64,000 nucleotides of DNA from Bacillus sp. CH140a_4T (GTDB lineage Bacteria; Bacillota; Bacilli; Bacillales; Bacillaceae_G): the NCBI RefSeq assembly GCF_008923725.1, contig NZ_WBPF01000019.1, positions 206,512 to 270,511 of the forward strand, written 5' to 3'. Under the pieces are notes generated by a model that made no database searches, was not told where the DNA came from, and worked only from the letters and a program-made list of their open reading frames with translations. Below are positions 8,277 through 17,903 of the stretch, one piece after another (the first letter of the stretch is position 1; the number at the start of each line of letters is the position of its first letter). The position numbers and the translations under genes were made by a program.

Positions 8277-9207
8277 TTTCTACATCTGTTTGTTTACTTA
8301 AATCTCTCATTAGTTGAAATAATGACTCATCCTTCTTCTTCGCCTCAATCATACAATCAATTTGCGAAACACTTCCCTTTATCTTTTTTAAAAAAGATAA
8401 AAAAGTATCTACATCAATAAAATCCGCATGCGCTCTCGGATCTTTTCCTTCTCTAGGACTAGAAATGTGCATTTTCACTGGTAACAAAGACGATTCCCAC
8501 GTATGTACAACACGCGCCCAATCTTTATGCCAATCTTCTCGATCATGATTCATCATATGGTGATGCAAATCAAACACGACTGGAATATCTAATTTTTCAC
8601 CTAAATACAATGTTTCTTCTAAAGAAAAAGTCGTATCATCATTTTCTAATATGATCATCTCTTGGATACTTCTTGGAACACTTGACCAATTTTCTATAAA
8701 GCGTTCTAACGCGAGTTCCTTATCGTTATAACCTCCACCCACATGTAATACGCATCGTTGCTTATGTGCAATTCCCATACCTTTTAATAATTTTTTATGC
8801 ATCTGCAATGTCTTTACAGATTGTTTAAAAATATTCTTCTCAGGTGAATTCAGCACAACAAAATGATCTGGATGAAAATCAATACGCATATTCATTCGAA
8901 TAGCGTAATCACCTAGCACTTTTAAATTTTCTTTTAAGGGGCGAATATAGTTCCACTCTAACAACTCCTCATGATTCGCTAAAGGAACAAGTTTGGAACT
9001 AAGCCGAAAGAAAGATATATCATGCCCTTTATTATGCTTTAATAACCGTAAACAATTTTCTAAATTCGAATTAGCAATTCTTTCGAGTTTACGAATTGCA
9101 GCCTCTCGATCATCAATTCGTTGAAACTGCGCATATGTCATCGTTTGAGATGGAGATGCATTCTTTAAATGTACACTCATCGCAACATACCCAAGCCTTA
9201 CAAGCAT
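8245..9207 (-). CDS. uvsE: UV damage endonuclease UvsE/UVDE family
   Basis: About 320 residues of TIM-barrel UVDE type. Features are an N-terminal MLVRLGYVAMSVHLKNASPS, DFHPDHFVVL, CVLHVGGGYNDKE, VVFDLHHHMMNH and MHISSPREGKDPRAHADFID, supplying the His/Glu/Asp ligands for three metal ions. The enzyme nicks DNA 5' of cyclobutane dimers, 6-4 photoproducts and abasic sites, and in Bacillus supports UV resistance, including that of spores. The start at 9207 is chosen because AGAGGTG lies just upstream; the longer frame lacks a site. Confidence 0.92.
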   Translation of the reverse strand: MLVRLGYVAMSVHLKNASPSQTMTYAQFQRIDDREAAIRKLERIANSNLENCLRLLKHNKGHDISFFRLSSKLVPLANHEELLEWNYIRPLKENLKVLGDYAIRMNMRIDFHPDHFVVLNSPEKNIFKQSVKTLQMHKKLLKGMGIAHKQRCVLHVGGGYNDKELALERFIENWSSVPRSIQEMIILENDDTTFSLEETLYLGEKLDIPVVFDLHHHMMNHDREDWHKDWARVVHTWESSLLPVKMHISSPREGKDPRAHADFIDVDTFLSFLKKIKGSVSQIDCMIEAKKKDESLFQLMRDLSKQTDVEIVDGVSFYIK

Positions 9208-9260
9208 GTAGCACCTCTTTTCTACACAAGTTATTATGTAGTATGTACAATTACAGAAAT

Positions 9261-9300
9261 AAAAAAAGAGAATGCCAACAAAGGGCATTCTCTTTTTTTA
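9261..9300 (-). terminator. Terminator after cshA
   Basis: Stem AGAGAATGCC/GGGCATTCTCT flanked by A7 and T7, so it could act on either strand. It directly follows the cshA stop. Confidence 0.85.
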
Positions 9301-10911
9301 TTAAGCTTGTGGACGGCTATGATGTTTTCTTTCGCCACGTCCATTTGAAGATCCAGGGCGACCTTGACCTTCACCTTTACGACCACGGCTACCACCATCA
9401 CGATTACGATCACGGTTACTAGCATCACGATTGCGATCACGGTTACGGCCATCGCCACCACCGCGTCCATCACGATTGCGATCACGGTTACGACCATCGC
9501 CACCGCCACGTCCGTCACGACTACGATTACGGTTACCATCACGGTATCCGCCTCCGTTACCGCCGCGTTTTTTAGAACCGCCACCTCTTGAAACAACTGG
9601 TGGTTCTGACGTTAAAGCGATTGGAGTTGTATCCGGCTCTTTTGTCATCATTTTTAAAGCAGCAGCTACTACTGTTACAGAATCATTCTCTTCTAACATT
9701 TCTTCTGCAATACGCTTGTAGTATGATAAATTATCATTTTCAATTGTACTTTGAAGTTTTTCAGCGATTAAACGTTGTTGACCTTCTAATGCCTCGTCAA
9801 GTGTCGGTGCTTCCATACGATCAACTTTACGTTTTGTAGTGCGCTCGATATTTTTTAATTGTCCTGATTCACGTGGTGTTACAAATAACATTGCAATACC
9901 TTTTTTACCTGCACGGCCAGTACGACCGATACGGTGAACGTATGATTCTGGATCTTGTGGGATATCGAAGTTATATACATGTGTTACGCCTGAAATATCA
10001 AGACCACGTGCAGCAACGTCTGTTGCAACAAGAACTTCAATAGCACCTTCTTTAAATTTACGTAATACAGACATACGCTTCGCTTGTGTTAAGTCACCGT
10101 GAATACCTTCTGCTGCATAACCACGTAAGTTTAATGCTTCTGATAATTCATCAACACGACGCTTTGTACGACCGAATACGATTGCAAGCTCTGGAGATTG
10201 AATATCTAGTAAACGTGTTAACACGTCAAACTTTTTCTTTTCTTGCACTTCTAAATAGAACTGCTGAATGTTTGGCATTGTTACTTCTTTTGCTTTTACT
10301 TTAATGTGTTGAGGCTCAGTCATGAAACGCTCAGCAATACGACGGATTGGATCTGGCATTGTCGCTGAGAATAATAATGTTTGATGTGTTTCTGGCACAT
10401 CTGTTAAAATCGCTTCAATATCTTCAATGAAGCCCATGTTTAACATTTCATCCGCTTCGTCAAGAACAACAGTCTCTACGTTTTGTAAGCGAAGTGTTTT
10501 ACGATTAATATGATCTAAAATACGACCCGGCGTACCAACAATAATGTGTGGGTGTTTTTTTAGAGCACGAATTTGGCGGTTAATATCTTGACCACCATAA
10601 ATTGGTAGAATACGAACGCGCTTATGTTTACCAATTTTGTATAACTCTTCTCCAACTTGGATTGCTAATTCACGCGTTGGCGCGATAACAATACCTTGAA
10701 CTGCTTCTTTATTTGTATCCACTTTATCTAATAGTGGTAATCCGAATGCTGCTGTTTTCCCTGTACCTGTTTGTGCTTGCCCAATAATATCCTTACCTTG
10801 CAATGCATGTGGAATTGTTTCAGCTTGAATCGGCGTAGCCTCTTCAAAGCCCATACTTTCAACAGATTGTAGTAAAGACTCACTTAATCCTAATTCTCGA
10901 AATGTTGTCAA
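9301..10911 (-). CDS. cshA: DEAD-box RNA helicase CshA
   Basis: 536 residues. All helicase motifs are present: Q motif (ATPIQ), motif I AQTGTGKT (about 46-53), [29 protein letters not shown] and HRIGRTGR. The C-terminus (about 430-536) is basic and rich in Arg/Gly/Asn/Asp with imperfect repeats, typical of CshA and used for RNA binding. CshA works with the RNA degradosome, ribosome assembly and cold adaptation. Translation starts at TTG behind AAAGGAG. Its leader contains a terminator-like hairpin (see 10948-10986). Confidence 0.95.
   Translation of the reverse strand: MTTFRELGLSESLLQSVESMGFEEATPIQAETIPHALQGKDIIGQAQTGTGKTAAFGLPLLDKVDTNKEAVQGIVIAPTRELAIQVGEELYKIGKHKRVRILPIYGGQDINRQIRALKKHPHIIVGTPGRILDHINRKTLRLQNVETVVLDEADEMLNMGFIEDIEAILTDVPETHQTLLFSATMPDPIRRIAERFMTEPQHIKVKAKEVTMPNIQQFYLEVQEKKKFDVLTRLLDIQSPELAIVFGRTKRRVDELSEALNLRGYAAEGIHGDLTQAKRMSVLRKFKEGAIEVLVATDVAARGLDISGVTHVYNFDIPQDPESYVHRIGRTGRAGKKGIAMLFVTPRESGQLKNIERTTKRKVDRMEAPTLDEALEGQQRLIAEKLQSTIENDNLSYYKRIAEEMLEENDSVTVVAAALKMMTKEPDTTPIALTSEPPVVSRGGGSKKRGGNGGGYRDGNRNRSRDGRGGGDGRNRDRNRDGRGGGDGRNRDRNRDASNRDRNRDGGSRGRKGEGQGRPGSSNGRGERKHHSRPQA
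9423..9512 (-). repeat. Two tandem 45-bp repeats in the cshA tail
   Basis: Units at 9423-9467 and 9468-9512 differ by only a few bases and encode [15 protein letters not shown] twice, followed by diverged partial units. In-frame coding repeats of this kind change copy number easily. Confidence 0.85.
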
Positions 10912-10947
10912 TGTTACTTCTCCTTTTCTATCCTATACTTATCATTT

Positions 10948-10986
10948 AAAAAAAGGCGTTTTCCGAATTTGCGGAAAAGCCCTTTT
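10948..10986 (-). terminator. Terminator-like hairpin in the cshA leader
   Basis: On the minus strand, GGCTTTTCCG pairs with CGGAAAA(C)GCC and is followed by T7, the shape of an intrinsic terminator. It sits only about 25 bases before the cshA ribosome binding site and about 75 bases downstream of a good sigma-A promoter. It is therefore either the late terminator of ddl-murF or an attenuator of cshA. Confidence 0.75.
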
Positions 10987-11059
10987 CCTGAATGCTCACG
11001 TATATAAACGGGCGTATATTCTTCGCGAAAATACTTCTAAACGTTATTACACTTTATCA

Positions 11060-11088
11060 ATTATAAGTTTTGTATGTGCAAAAAGCAA
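11060..11088 (-). promoter_or_regulatory. Predicted sigma-A promoter of cshA
   Basis: Minus strand: -35 TTGCTT (11083-11088), 17-bp spacer, perfect -10 TATAAT (11060-11065). The implied 5' leader is about 140 bases and includes the hairpin at 10948-10986. This accounts for most of the 305-base gap between murF and cshA. Confidence 0.75.
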
Positions 11089-11216
11089 ACCCAACTGTTA
11101 CCTTATTTTCATATTCAGAGCTTTTTTCTTCACTTTTATTTTTTTATGTTTACTGTAAGCGCTTATTATAAGTTTCTTCTATTTTCGCATCTATCATCCC
11201 TATTTATATACACCAA

Positions 11217-12593
11217 TTATTTCAACATCGTAATTACTTCTTCTAATTTCATACCGCGCGATGCCTTTATTAATACAACATCTTTCACATCAACTACTGC
11301 TTGTAACTCTTTTACTAGCTCTTCTTTATTATCATACGCTTTTACACGCTCAATAGGGAAATTAATTTTTGCTCCTTCAGCAATTTGAGCCCCTAATTTA
11401 CCATATGTGAACACATATGCAATTTTTGCTGGATCGATTAATTTACCTACTTCATAATGAAACGGTACTTCTTGATCTCCAAGCTCTAACATATCGCCGA
11501 GCACAACAATTTTTTTAGCAAATCCATCTAAACCATTCATTAAATGGAATGCCGCTTCCATAGCTGTCGGACTTGCATTATAAGCATCATTGATAATTGT
11601 TAATCCATTATCCGTTTTTACAATTTCCATACGCATGCCCGTCATTTGAAGTGTTACTAAACCTTGTTTCATTTCTTCCCATGTTACACCAAAATGTTTC
11701 GCAATTGCCATTGAAGCAAGTGTATTATACACATTATGTTTCCCCAATACTGGTAAGTAGAATGAAATATTTTCATCTCTATTCATTTTAAAATGTGTCC
11801 CAGTCGCCTGTAATGCTACAGTCGTTGGATAATAATCATTTGCTCTAGCGTCACCAAACGTAACTGTTTCAGCCATTAAATTCATTTCAGGAACACGATT
11901 TGTTAATAATGGCTCATCTCCGTTATATACGAATACTCCACCTTCTTGTAATCCTGTCACAATTTCCAATTTCGCTTCAGCAATTGCCTCACGAGAGCCT
12001 AAGTCCATTAAATGTGCCTCACCAATGTTCGTAATGATAGCTGCATTTGGACGTGCTAACTTAGATAAGAATTCAATTTCCCCTCGGTTTGACATACCCA
12101 TTTCTAATACAGCTACTTCTGTATTTTCTTCTAAGTTTAAAATAGTAAGAGGTAACCCGATATGATTATTGAAGTTTCCTTCTGTTTTTTGAACTTTGAA
12201 TTTAGTCGCAAGAAGACTTGTTACAATATCTTTTGTAGATGTCTTACCGTTACTCCCTGTCACACCAATAACTTTCACATCCAATTGATCGCGATAGTTT
12301 TTCGCTAACATTTGTAATGCTGATAGCGTGTCTTCTACAAAAATAACGGGAAGATTCTCAGGTGGATTTGCTACATCTTTCATCCATAATGTCGCCACAG
12401 CTCCATTTTCAACAGCTTTATCTACAAAAGCATGTCCATCGAAACGTTCACCTTGAATTGGAACATATAAGTTTCCCTTTTCGATTTTTCTCGTATCAAT
12501 AGACACGCCTTGTATAGTAATTCCCTCATATTGCCCTGCTAATCCCGTACCATTTATCATCTGTTCTACTTGTTTCAACGTTCGCTTTATCAT
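11217..12593 (-). CDS. murF: UDP-MurNAc-tripeptide--D-Ala-D-Ala ligase
   Basis: 458 residues, standard length. It adds D-Ala-D-Ala to the UDP-MurNAc tripeptide in the cytoplasm, the last soluble step of peptidoglycan precursor synthesis. The ATP-binding loop GVTGSNGKTST (about 110-120), the central domain with NNHIGLPLT and the C-terminal domain with IINDAYNASPTAM are all present. It follows ddl by about 60 bases on the same strand, so the enzyme making D-Ala-D-Ala and the one using it are co-transcribed. Confidence 0.97.
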   Translation of the reverse strand: MIKRTLKQVEQMINGTGLAGQYEGITIQGVSIDTRKIEKGNLYVPIQGERFDGHAFVDKAVENGAVATLWMKDVANPPENLPVIFVEDTLSALQMLAKNYRDQLDVKVIGVTGSNGKTSTKDIVTSLLATKFKVQKTEGNFNNHIGLPLTILNLEENTEVAVLEMGMSNRGEIEFLSKLARPNAAIITNIGEAHLMDLGSREAIAEAKLEIVTGLQEGGVFVYNGDEPLLTNRVPEMNLMAETVTFGDARANDYYPTTVALQATGTHFKMNRDENISFYLPVLGKHNVYNTLASMAIAKHFGVTWEEMKQGLVTLQMTGMRMEIVKTDNGLTIINDAYNASPTAMEAAFHLMNGLDGFAKKIVVLGDMLELGDQEVPFHYEVGKLIDPAKIAYVFTYGKLGAQIAEGAKINFPIERVKAYDNKEELVKELQAVVDVKDVVLIKASRGMKLEEVITMLK

Positions 12594-12653
12594 GAAAACA
12601 CTCCTTACATAGAGGAAGCACTATTCCTGCGAATAGTGCCTCCTCCTTTTTTG

Positions 12654-13739
12654 TTAGATTGTATATTTAATTTTTTGTTTTTCTTCGTGACGCTCAATTG
12701 CTAAACGAATTAGCTCTTCAATTAATTCCGGATACGGTAATCCAGTATGTTGCCATAGTAGAGGGAACATACTAAACGGCGTAAATCCTGGCATCGTATT
12801 CACTTCATTAATATATACTTCTCCATCTTTCGTTAAGAAGAAATCAGCTCTTGTTAAGCCAGCACCATCTAACGATTGGAATGCAATAATCGCATCTCGC
12901 TTAATAACGTTAGACTCTTCTTCTGTCATTTCAGCTGGAATAATTAACGCTGTATCGCCATCGATGTATTTCGACTTATAATCATAGAAGTCTTTTTTCG
13001 GTACAATTTCACCTACAACTGAACATTTCGGCTCATCATTACCTAGTACACCAACTTCTACTTCACGTCCAACAATATTTTCTTCTACAATAATTTTGCG
13101 GTCAAATTGGAACGCCTCTTCAAATGCATTCTCAAGTTCTTCACGATTTTTACACTTATTAATACCAACACTTGAACCAAGGTTTGCTGGTTTTACGAAG
13201 CAAGGATATCCTAATACTTCTTCTACTTTTTCATATGCTGTTTCACGATCTTTTTCCCATGCGCTACGAATGAATGATGCATATTTTGCTTGTTTCAATC
13301 CAGCTTCTGCAAAGATATTTTTCATAACAACTTTATCCATACCAGCAGCAGATGCTAGAACACCATTTCCTACATAAGGAATGTTCATTAATTCTAATAA
13401 TCCTTGAACTGTTCCATCTTCACCATTTGGCCCATGTAGTAATGGGAAAATAACGTCAATAGCATTTTCCTCAGAAGCTGCAGATGGAATGATTTCTGTG
13501 CTTAATGATAACGGAGAAATCGCATTTTCTGCACCGCTCATTTTTAGAACTTCAACATCTGTTACTTCACCTTCAATACGCTCACCGCGCACCCATTGAC
13601 CTTGTTCTGTAATATAAATTGGATGAATCTCGAATTTATCTTGATTTAATGCTTTAATAGCAGCAAGAGCCGTTTGTAGCGAAACTTGATGCTCAGCTGA
13701 TTTTCCACCGTATAATAAACCTAATTTAATTTTTGTCAC
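12654..13739 (-). CDS. ddl: D-alanine--D-alanine ligase
   Basis: 361 residues from a GTG start at 13739 with AGGGTGA upstream; the frame extends to 13757 without a better site. ATP-grasp ligase that joins two D-Ala molecules. Seen: [14 protein letters not shown] at the N-terminus, [28 protein letters not shown], and the metal site in [20 protein letters not shown]. Cycloserine target together with alr in this window. First gene of the ddl-murF pair. Confidence 0.97.
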   Translation of the reverse strand: MTKIKLGLLYGGKSAEHQVSLQTALAAIKALNQDKFEIHPIYITEQGQWVRGERIEGEVTDVEVLKMSGAENAISPLSLSTEIIPSAASEENAIDVIFPLLHGPNGEDGTVQGLLELMNIPYVGNGVLASAAGMDKVVMKNIFAEAGLKQAKYASFIRSAWEKDRETAYEKVEEVLGYPCFVKPANLGSSVGINKCKNREELENAFEEAFQFDRKIIVEENIVGREVEVGVLGNDEPKCSVVGEIVPKKDFYDYKSKYIDGDTALIIPAEMTEEESNVIKRDAIIAFQSLDGAGLTRADFFLTKDGEVYINEVNTMPGFTPFSMFPLLWQHTGLPYPELIEELIRLAIERHEEKQKIKYTI

Positions 13740-14117
13740 TGAAATCACCCTAACCAATTGTTTTCATTTTTCTATTTTAGCACTTTTTATAAAAATAGGT
13801 AGTTCCTATTTGAAATAAAATGTAACTTCCACAAATAAATAAATGACACCACTTATTGGTTTTCTATACTTTTTCTACTTAAATTTCTTCATAAATATAT
13901 AAAATTAAATTCTAAAATAAAGTGAAACTTTAATTAGCGGAGGCCATCCCCACTAATTATCAACCCGCACCAATCAGGCATTTACGGGCAGTTATCTCCT
14001 GCCGAATTTTGGGGTGGAAGACTTACTACCCACAAATAGCGGGATAAAATTGTAATCCAATCTAGTTATGTACCTAAAATATGTAAAAATCGCCTTTTTG
14101 TGTATGTCATCTACTCA
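13740..14117. other. Intergenic region holding repeat copy 2
   Basis: About 380 AT-rich bases between ddl and the MFS gene. The right part must hold the ddl promoter; the middle (13917-14050) is a copy of the dispersed hairpin repeat. I see no reading frame with a ribosome binding site. Confidence 0.6.
13917..14050. repeat. Dispersed hairpin repeat, copy 2 (bcr-like)
   Basis: Starts ATAAAGTGAAACTTTAAT as copy 1 does and ends GCGGGATAAAAT as copy 3 does. The first hairpin stem is degraded here (TTAGCGGAGG versus CCCCACTAA), and an extra segment before the 3' end contains GCCGAATTTTGGGGTGG, a motif shared with copy 3. Confidence 0.75.
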
Positions 14118-15389
14118 TTAAGAAGATTGTTTAGTCAGTGTGCCTTTTTGCCTTTGTTCAACGAGACGATCTAAAGAAACATATACAATACCTGCAACTA
14201 CACACCCTACAGCTAAAATTGTAAATAGAACGTGGCCAAGTAATCGATCTAACAAAAAACCTCCTAAAAGTGGTCCAAATGCACTTCCTGTAATCCACTG
14301 CAAACTGGCAGCTCCCATATAAGTCCCTCTCAAATGTTCAGGAGCCAAATTAGCTACAAACGTCATCTGTACAGGCGACATAATCATCTCACCTAACGTA
14401 TATATGGCATAAACGAACAGCAACGTTATTAAAATAATCGTAGCATTTACATCAAATTCTCCAAACCACTTCGGTAACCATCCTATAAAGAACAAACCAA
14501 TCCCGAACAAACATGCACCATATAACATCGTCTTTCCGACAGGTTTATCTGTGGCCCATTTTGAAATTTGAAATTGGAACAACACAACTAATAGTCCATT
14601 TAAAGCCATTACATATGGGTATGGATTGTTAGTTCCAAAAATACCTTTCATTTCATTATCAAAGTGTAGCGGCAACATACCTTCTGTTTGAGAAAATCCC
14701 ATCGAAATGATGATACCTGCTAACAAATAAATCATTAGTGCCTTATCTCGCATTACAATTTTCCAAACTGCCTCAGATTCCTTTTCTATATTCTCTTCCT
14801 TATTTGTACCCTTCGGCATTGTCTCTTGAATAAGAAGTAATACTAGTAATGCATAAAACAGCATCGTAGAAGAGGCAATAATAAACACAAGGTTCTTTGA
14901 CAACACAACTACTGATGCTCCCATTATCGGACCAATCGCAGCACCTATATTGTGCCCCATTCGTAATAAACCATATGCTTCTGTTCTTTTTTCTGGCATT
15001 GTTACATCCGCAACCATTGCTGATGCAGCTGGATGAAATAGCGAATTACTTAATCCTAAAAAAATAGATAAAATCGCATACGGAATAAATCCTTCTATAA
15101 ATAAAAAACCAAGCATCAATAATGCATTACTTACCATCGAAAATATCATAATTGGCTTTCTTCCATATATATCAGCAATTCTCCCCCCTATAATTGCTCC
15201 AAAGCTTGCAGCAATTGGAGAAAGCGCCATAATAACTCCGACCTGTAATAATGAATCTACCTTATCTTTTAAATATAATGCGAAAAAGGGCATTAACATC
15301 ATCATTGCAATTCCATTCAATGTCTCACCGACAAATCGAATCCATACGTTACGATCCATCGCCCTTAACTCATGCCACGTACTTTTCAT
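14118..15389 (-). CDS. MFS drug/solute efflux transporter
   Basis: 423 residues with about 12 transmembrane segments. The loop 2-3 motif GGRIADIYGRKP (about 68-79) is the major-facilitator signature, and a long cytoplasmic loop (KGTNKEENIEKESEAVWKIV) splits the two halves. It belongs to the multidrug-type MFS; the substrate cannot be predicted. GGGGTGGGAAT precedes the ATG. It appears to be a single-gene unit. Confidence 0.85.
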   Translation of the reverse strand: MKSTWHELRAMDRNVWIRFVGETLNGIAMMMLMPFFALYLKDKVDSLLQVGVIMALSPIAASFGAIIGGRIADIYGRKPIMIFSMVSNALLMLGFLFIEGFIPYAILSIFLGLSNSLFHPAASAMVADVTMPEKRTEAYGLLRMGHNIGAAIGPIMGASVVVLSKNLVFIIASSTMLFYALLVLLLIQETMPKGTNKEENIEKESEAVWKIVMRDKALMIYLLAGIIISMGFSQTEGMLPLHFDNEMKGIFGTNNPYPYVMALNGLLVVLFQFQISKWATDKPVGKTMLYGACLFGIGLFFIGWLPKWFGEFDVNATIILITLLFVYAIYTLGEMIMSPVQMTFVANLAPEHLRGTYMGAASLQWITGSAFGPLLGGFLLDRLLGHVLFTILAVGCVVAGIVYVSLDRLVEQRQKGTLTKQSS

Positions 15390-15742
15390 ATTCCCACCCC
15401 TTTATTTAACCAACAATTATCTTATAACAATTTCAGAACAATGTAAATTTTCAGAAATAAAAATCCATCCTAACAGAATTAGAATGGATTTTTCTACTTA
15501 TAAATTTGCGACATCTTGTTTTTTACTATTATTTAAAGCCCTATCCCTTCGACTATAGGAGTAAACAGCTATACTCCAGACTCATCCACAACAATCCCTG
15601 TCGAAATAAGTAGAAATTCTTATGAATATGCACGATCCTTATCATTCTTTCTATATATCTTTCTATAACTTTTTTTGGTATTATTATACATGTCGATTCC
15701 ACAAAAGAGGCATGCTCCCTTAGTGAGCATGCCTCTTTTTAC
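15390..15742. other. Intergenic region between MFS gene and hmgA
   Basis: About 350 bases. It contains the hmgA terminator (15703-15740), a second hairpin at about 15458-15494 (AAAAATCCAT/ATGGATTTTT) that could terminate on either strand, and a small stem GGAGTA/TACTCC near 15560-15580. No convincing gene seen. Confidence 0.5.
15703..15740 (-). terminator. Terminator of the hppD-fahA-hmgA operon
   Basis: Perfect 15-bp stem (AAAAGAGGCATGCTC with its complement, loop CCTTAGT) bordered by T-runs, immediately after the hmgA stop. Confidence 0.88.
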
Positions 15743-16915
15743 CTATTTCACAGTATGTGAACCTTCTTCAATCCAGCTATACATATACTTTTCATCTTCT
15801 GTTTCATGTGCTTGTTTTACAATACGAAGCGGACGGAATGTATCTATCATAACAGCTAATTCAAGCGTTTCTTTCTTCCCTATACTCGCCTCTGTTTTCC
15901 CAGGGTGCGGCCCATGAGGAATTCCGCTCGGATGAAGTGTAATAGAACCTTCTTCCACACCTTTTCGGCTCATAAAGTTTCCTTCTACATAGTACAGTAC
16001 TTCATCACTATTCACGTTACTATGATAATATGGTGCCGGAATAGATTCTGGATGATAGTCGTATAAACGTGGTACGAAAGAGCAAATAACGAAATTGTGA
16101 CCTTCGAACGTTTGATGTACTGGAGGTGGCTGATGAATACGGCCTGTGATCGGTTCAAAGTCCTCTACATTAAAGACCCATGGATATAAATAACCATCCC
16201 ATCCAACAACATCTAACGGATGGTGCCCTAAAACATGCTTATGCATATATCCTCTCGACTTTGTCATTACGACAAACTCACCTTTGTCATCATATGTCTC
16301 TAATTTTTCAGGACCACGAATATCTCTCTCACAAAACGGACTATGCTCTAACAATTGTCCGTATTCATTACGATAGCGACGCGGCGTTGTAATTTGACTA
16401 TTTGCCTCTACAACAAGAAACTTTGTCTCTCCTTCATCTGGAATAACACGATAAATCGTTCCAATTGGGATTGTTACATAATCACCTTTTCGATAGTGAA
16501 TCGTTCCAAACATCGTTTCAATTTTCCCTGTTCCGTAATGAACAAATAACATTTCATCGCCATCACCATTACGGTAGAAATAGTCCATTTTTTCTGTTGG
16601 AGTCACTACTCCAATTAATAAATCCTCATTCCCAAGCATAAAGTTTCTTCCGCTTACTGCATCGCCAGTTTTTTTATTTTCTTTCGTGCGAAAATGACGA
16701 TGAGCAAGAGCTACATCTTCTTCATACTGCAACTGACAAGAATGTGATACCACTGAATGCGATACTTCCGTTGGCATATAATGATGGTACAAAATAGATT
16801 GCGTACCAGAAAAACCTTTTGTTCCCATTACTTGTTCGCGATAGAGCGACCCATCTTTTTTACGGAATTGTACATGTCGTTTATGAGGTAGCTCCCCCAT
16901 GTGACGATAAAACAT
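15743..16915 (-). CDS. hmgA: Homogentisate 1,2-dioxygenase
   Basis: 390 residues from the ATG at 16915 (AGGTGA 5 bases upstream); a GTG at 16924 is possible. It opens the ring of homogentisate to maleylacetoacetate. The cupin-type iron site is visible in PYYHSNVNSDEVLYYVEGNF and PSGIPHGPHPG, and HHPLDVVGWDGYLYPW is also typical. The start overlaps the end of fahA by about 35 bases, so translation is probably coupled. Third gene of the tyrosine-degradation operon. Confidence 0.93.
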   Translation of the reverse strand: MFYRHMGELPHKRHVQFRKKDGSLYREQVMGTKGFSGTQSILYHHYMPTEVSHSVVSHSCQLQYEEDVALAHRHFRTKENKKTGDAVSGRNFMLGNEDLLIGVVTPTEKMDYFYRNGDGDEMLFVHYGTGKIETMFGTIHYRKGDYVTIPIGTIYRVIPDEGETKFLVVEANSQITTPRRYRNEYGQLLEHSPFCERDIRGPEKLETYDDKGEFVVMTKSRGYMHKHVLGHHPLDVVGWDGYLYPWVFNVEDFEPITGRIHQPPPVHQTFEGHNFVICSFVPRLYDYHPESIPAPYYHSNVNSDEVLYYVEGNFMSRKGVEEGSITLHPSGIPHGPHPGKTEASIGKKETLELAVMIDTFRPLRIVKQAHETEDEKYMYSWIEEGSHTVK

Positions 16916-17840
16916 GCTCATCACCTGCTTCCATTTCTTTTTTGACCGTATTACATAATGTACCTAAACCAGTAATCGTAAGCTCTACAACATCTCCATC
17001 TTGTAGCCACTCTTCCGTACCCAGTTCTAAAATACAACCTGTTCCTACTGTCCCCGAACCAATCACATCGCCTGGATATAACGTAACGTCTTCCGAAGCA
17101 CGTTCAATCATTTCAGCAAATGTATAGTAAACATCTTGGAAGTTCCCCTTTGATAATAAATTTCCATTTACATGAGCAGTCATCTCTAACTCATAACGGT
17201 CACCGTTACGATAAACATCTAATTCCTCTTTCGTAACAAGGTGCGCTCCTAATGAAGTTGCAAAATCTTTTCCTTTTGCTGGACCGAGCCCTACCTTCAT
17301 TTCTGTTGCTTGTAAGTCCCTTGCACTCCAGTCGTTCATAATACAATAACCAAAAATGTAGTCTTCTGCTTGCTCACGAGAAATATTTCTTCCTTCTTTC
17401 CCAATTACGCAAGCAATCTCTAACTCATAATCAAGTTTTTTAGATTTTTTCGGACCAATTACAAAATCATTCGGACCAATTACAGCACGATGGTTCGTAA
17501 AATAAAAAACCGGTATATCGTACCATTCAGGTACAACATCTAGCCCTCTTCGGCCGCGGGCTGTTTTTACATGCTGTTCAAACGCGTAAAAATCCCGAAT
17601 ACTACTCGGATTAGGAATTGCCGCCGCTAATTGTACTTCCTTTAAGGAATATATACCTTTTTCCGGATTCTTAATCTTACGCAATACTTCTACATACTCA
17701 TCCGCTTTCTCTAAAAAGGCGAACATAGAAGAAGGTAATTTTCCATCACTAGCAAGATTCATATCAATTACTTTGTCACCTTCAAGCCATCCAGCTCGCA
17801 TTTCTTTCGAAGGAAGACGAAATGTAACAAATTTCATCAT
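16881..17840 (-). CDS. fahA: Fumarylacetoacetate hydrolase family protein
   Basis: 319 residues of the FAH fold. The metal-binding acidic residues are in KKLDYELEIACVIGKEGRN, with GYCIMNDWSARDLQ and YPGDVIGSGTVGTGC following. In this operon it most likely cleaves fumarylacetoacetate to fumarate and acetoacetate. GGGAGG precedes tandem ATGs at 17840/17837. No maleylacetoacetate isomerase gene is present beside it. Confidence 0.88.
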   Translation of the reverse strand: MMKFVTFRLPSKEMRAGWLEGDKVIDMNLASDGKLPSSMFAFLEKADEYVEVLRKIKNPEKGIYSLKEVQLAAAIPNPSSIRDFYAFEQHVKTARGRRGLDVVPEWYDIPVFYFTNHRAVIGPNDFVIGPKKSKKLDYELEIACVIGKEGRNISREQAEDYIFGYCIMNDWSARDLQATEMKVGLGPAKGKDFATSLGAHLVTKEELDVYRNGDRYELEMTAHVNGNLLSKGNFQDVYYTFAEMIERASEDVTLYPGDVIGSGTVGTGCILELGTEEWLQDGDVVELTITGLGTLCNTVKKEMEAGDEHVLSSHGGATS

Positions 17841-17903
17841 GATTCCTCCCTATGAAAATGAAATTTCCACCAGCAAAGAGACTTTTACTGGTGGATACAA
17901 ATC

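Noticed and set aside
9364-9721. Several open frames overlapping the cshA tail
   Set aside because: Shadows of the repetitive Arg/Gly-rich coding sequence of cshA, giving low-complexity Thr/Ile, Arg/Pro or Val-rich products.
15458-15494. Possible leader attenuator for the MFS gene
   Set aside because: The hairpin is symmetrical and a promoter between it and the gene cannot be excluded; it may just be a second terminator.
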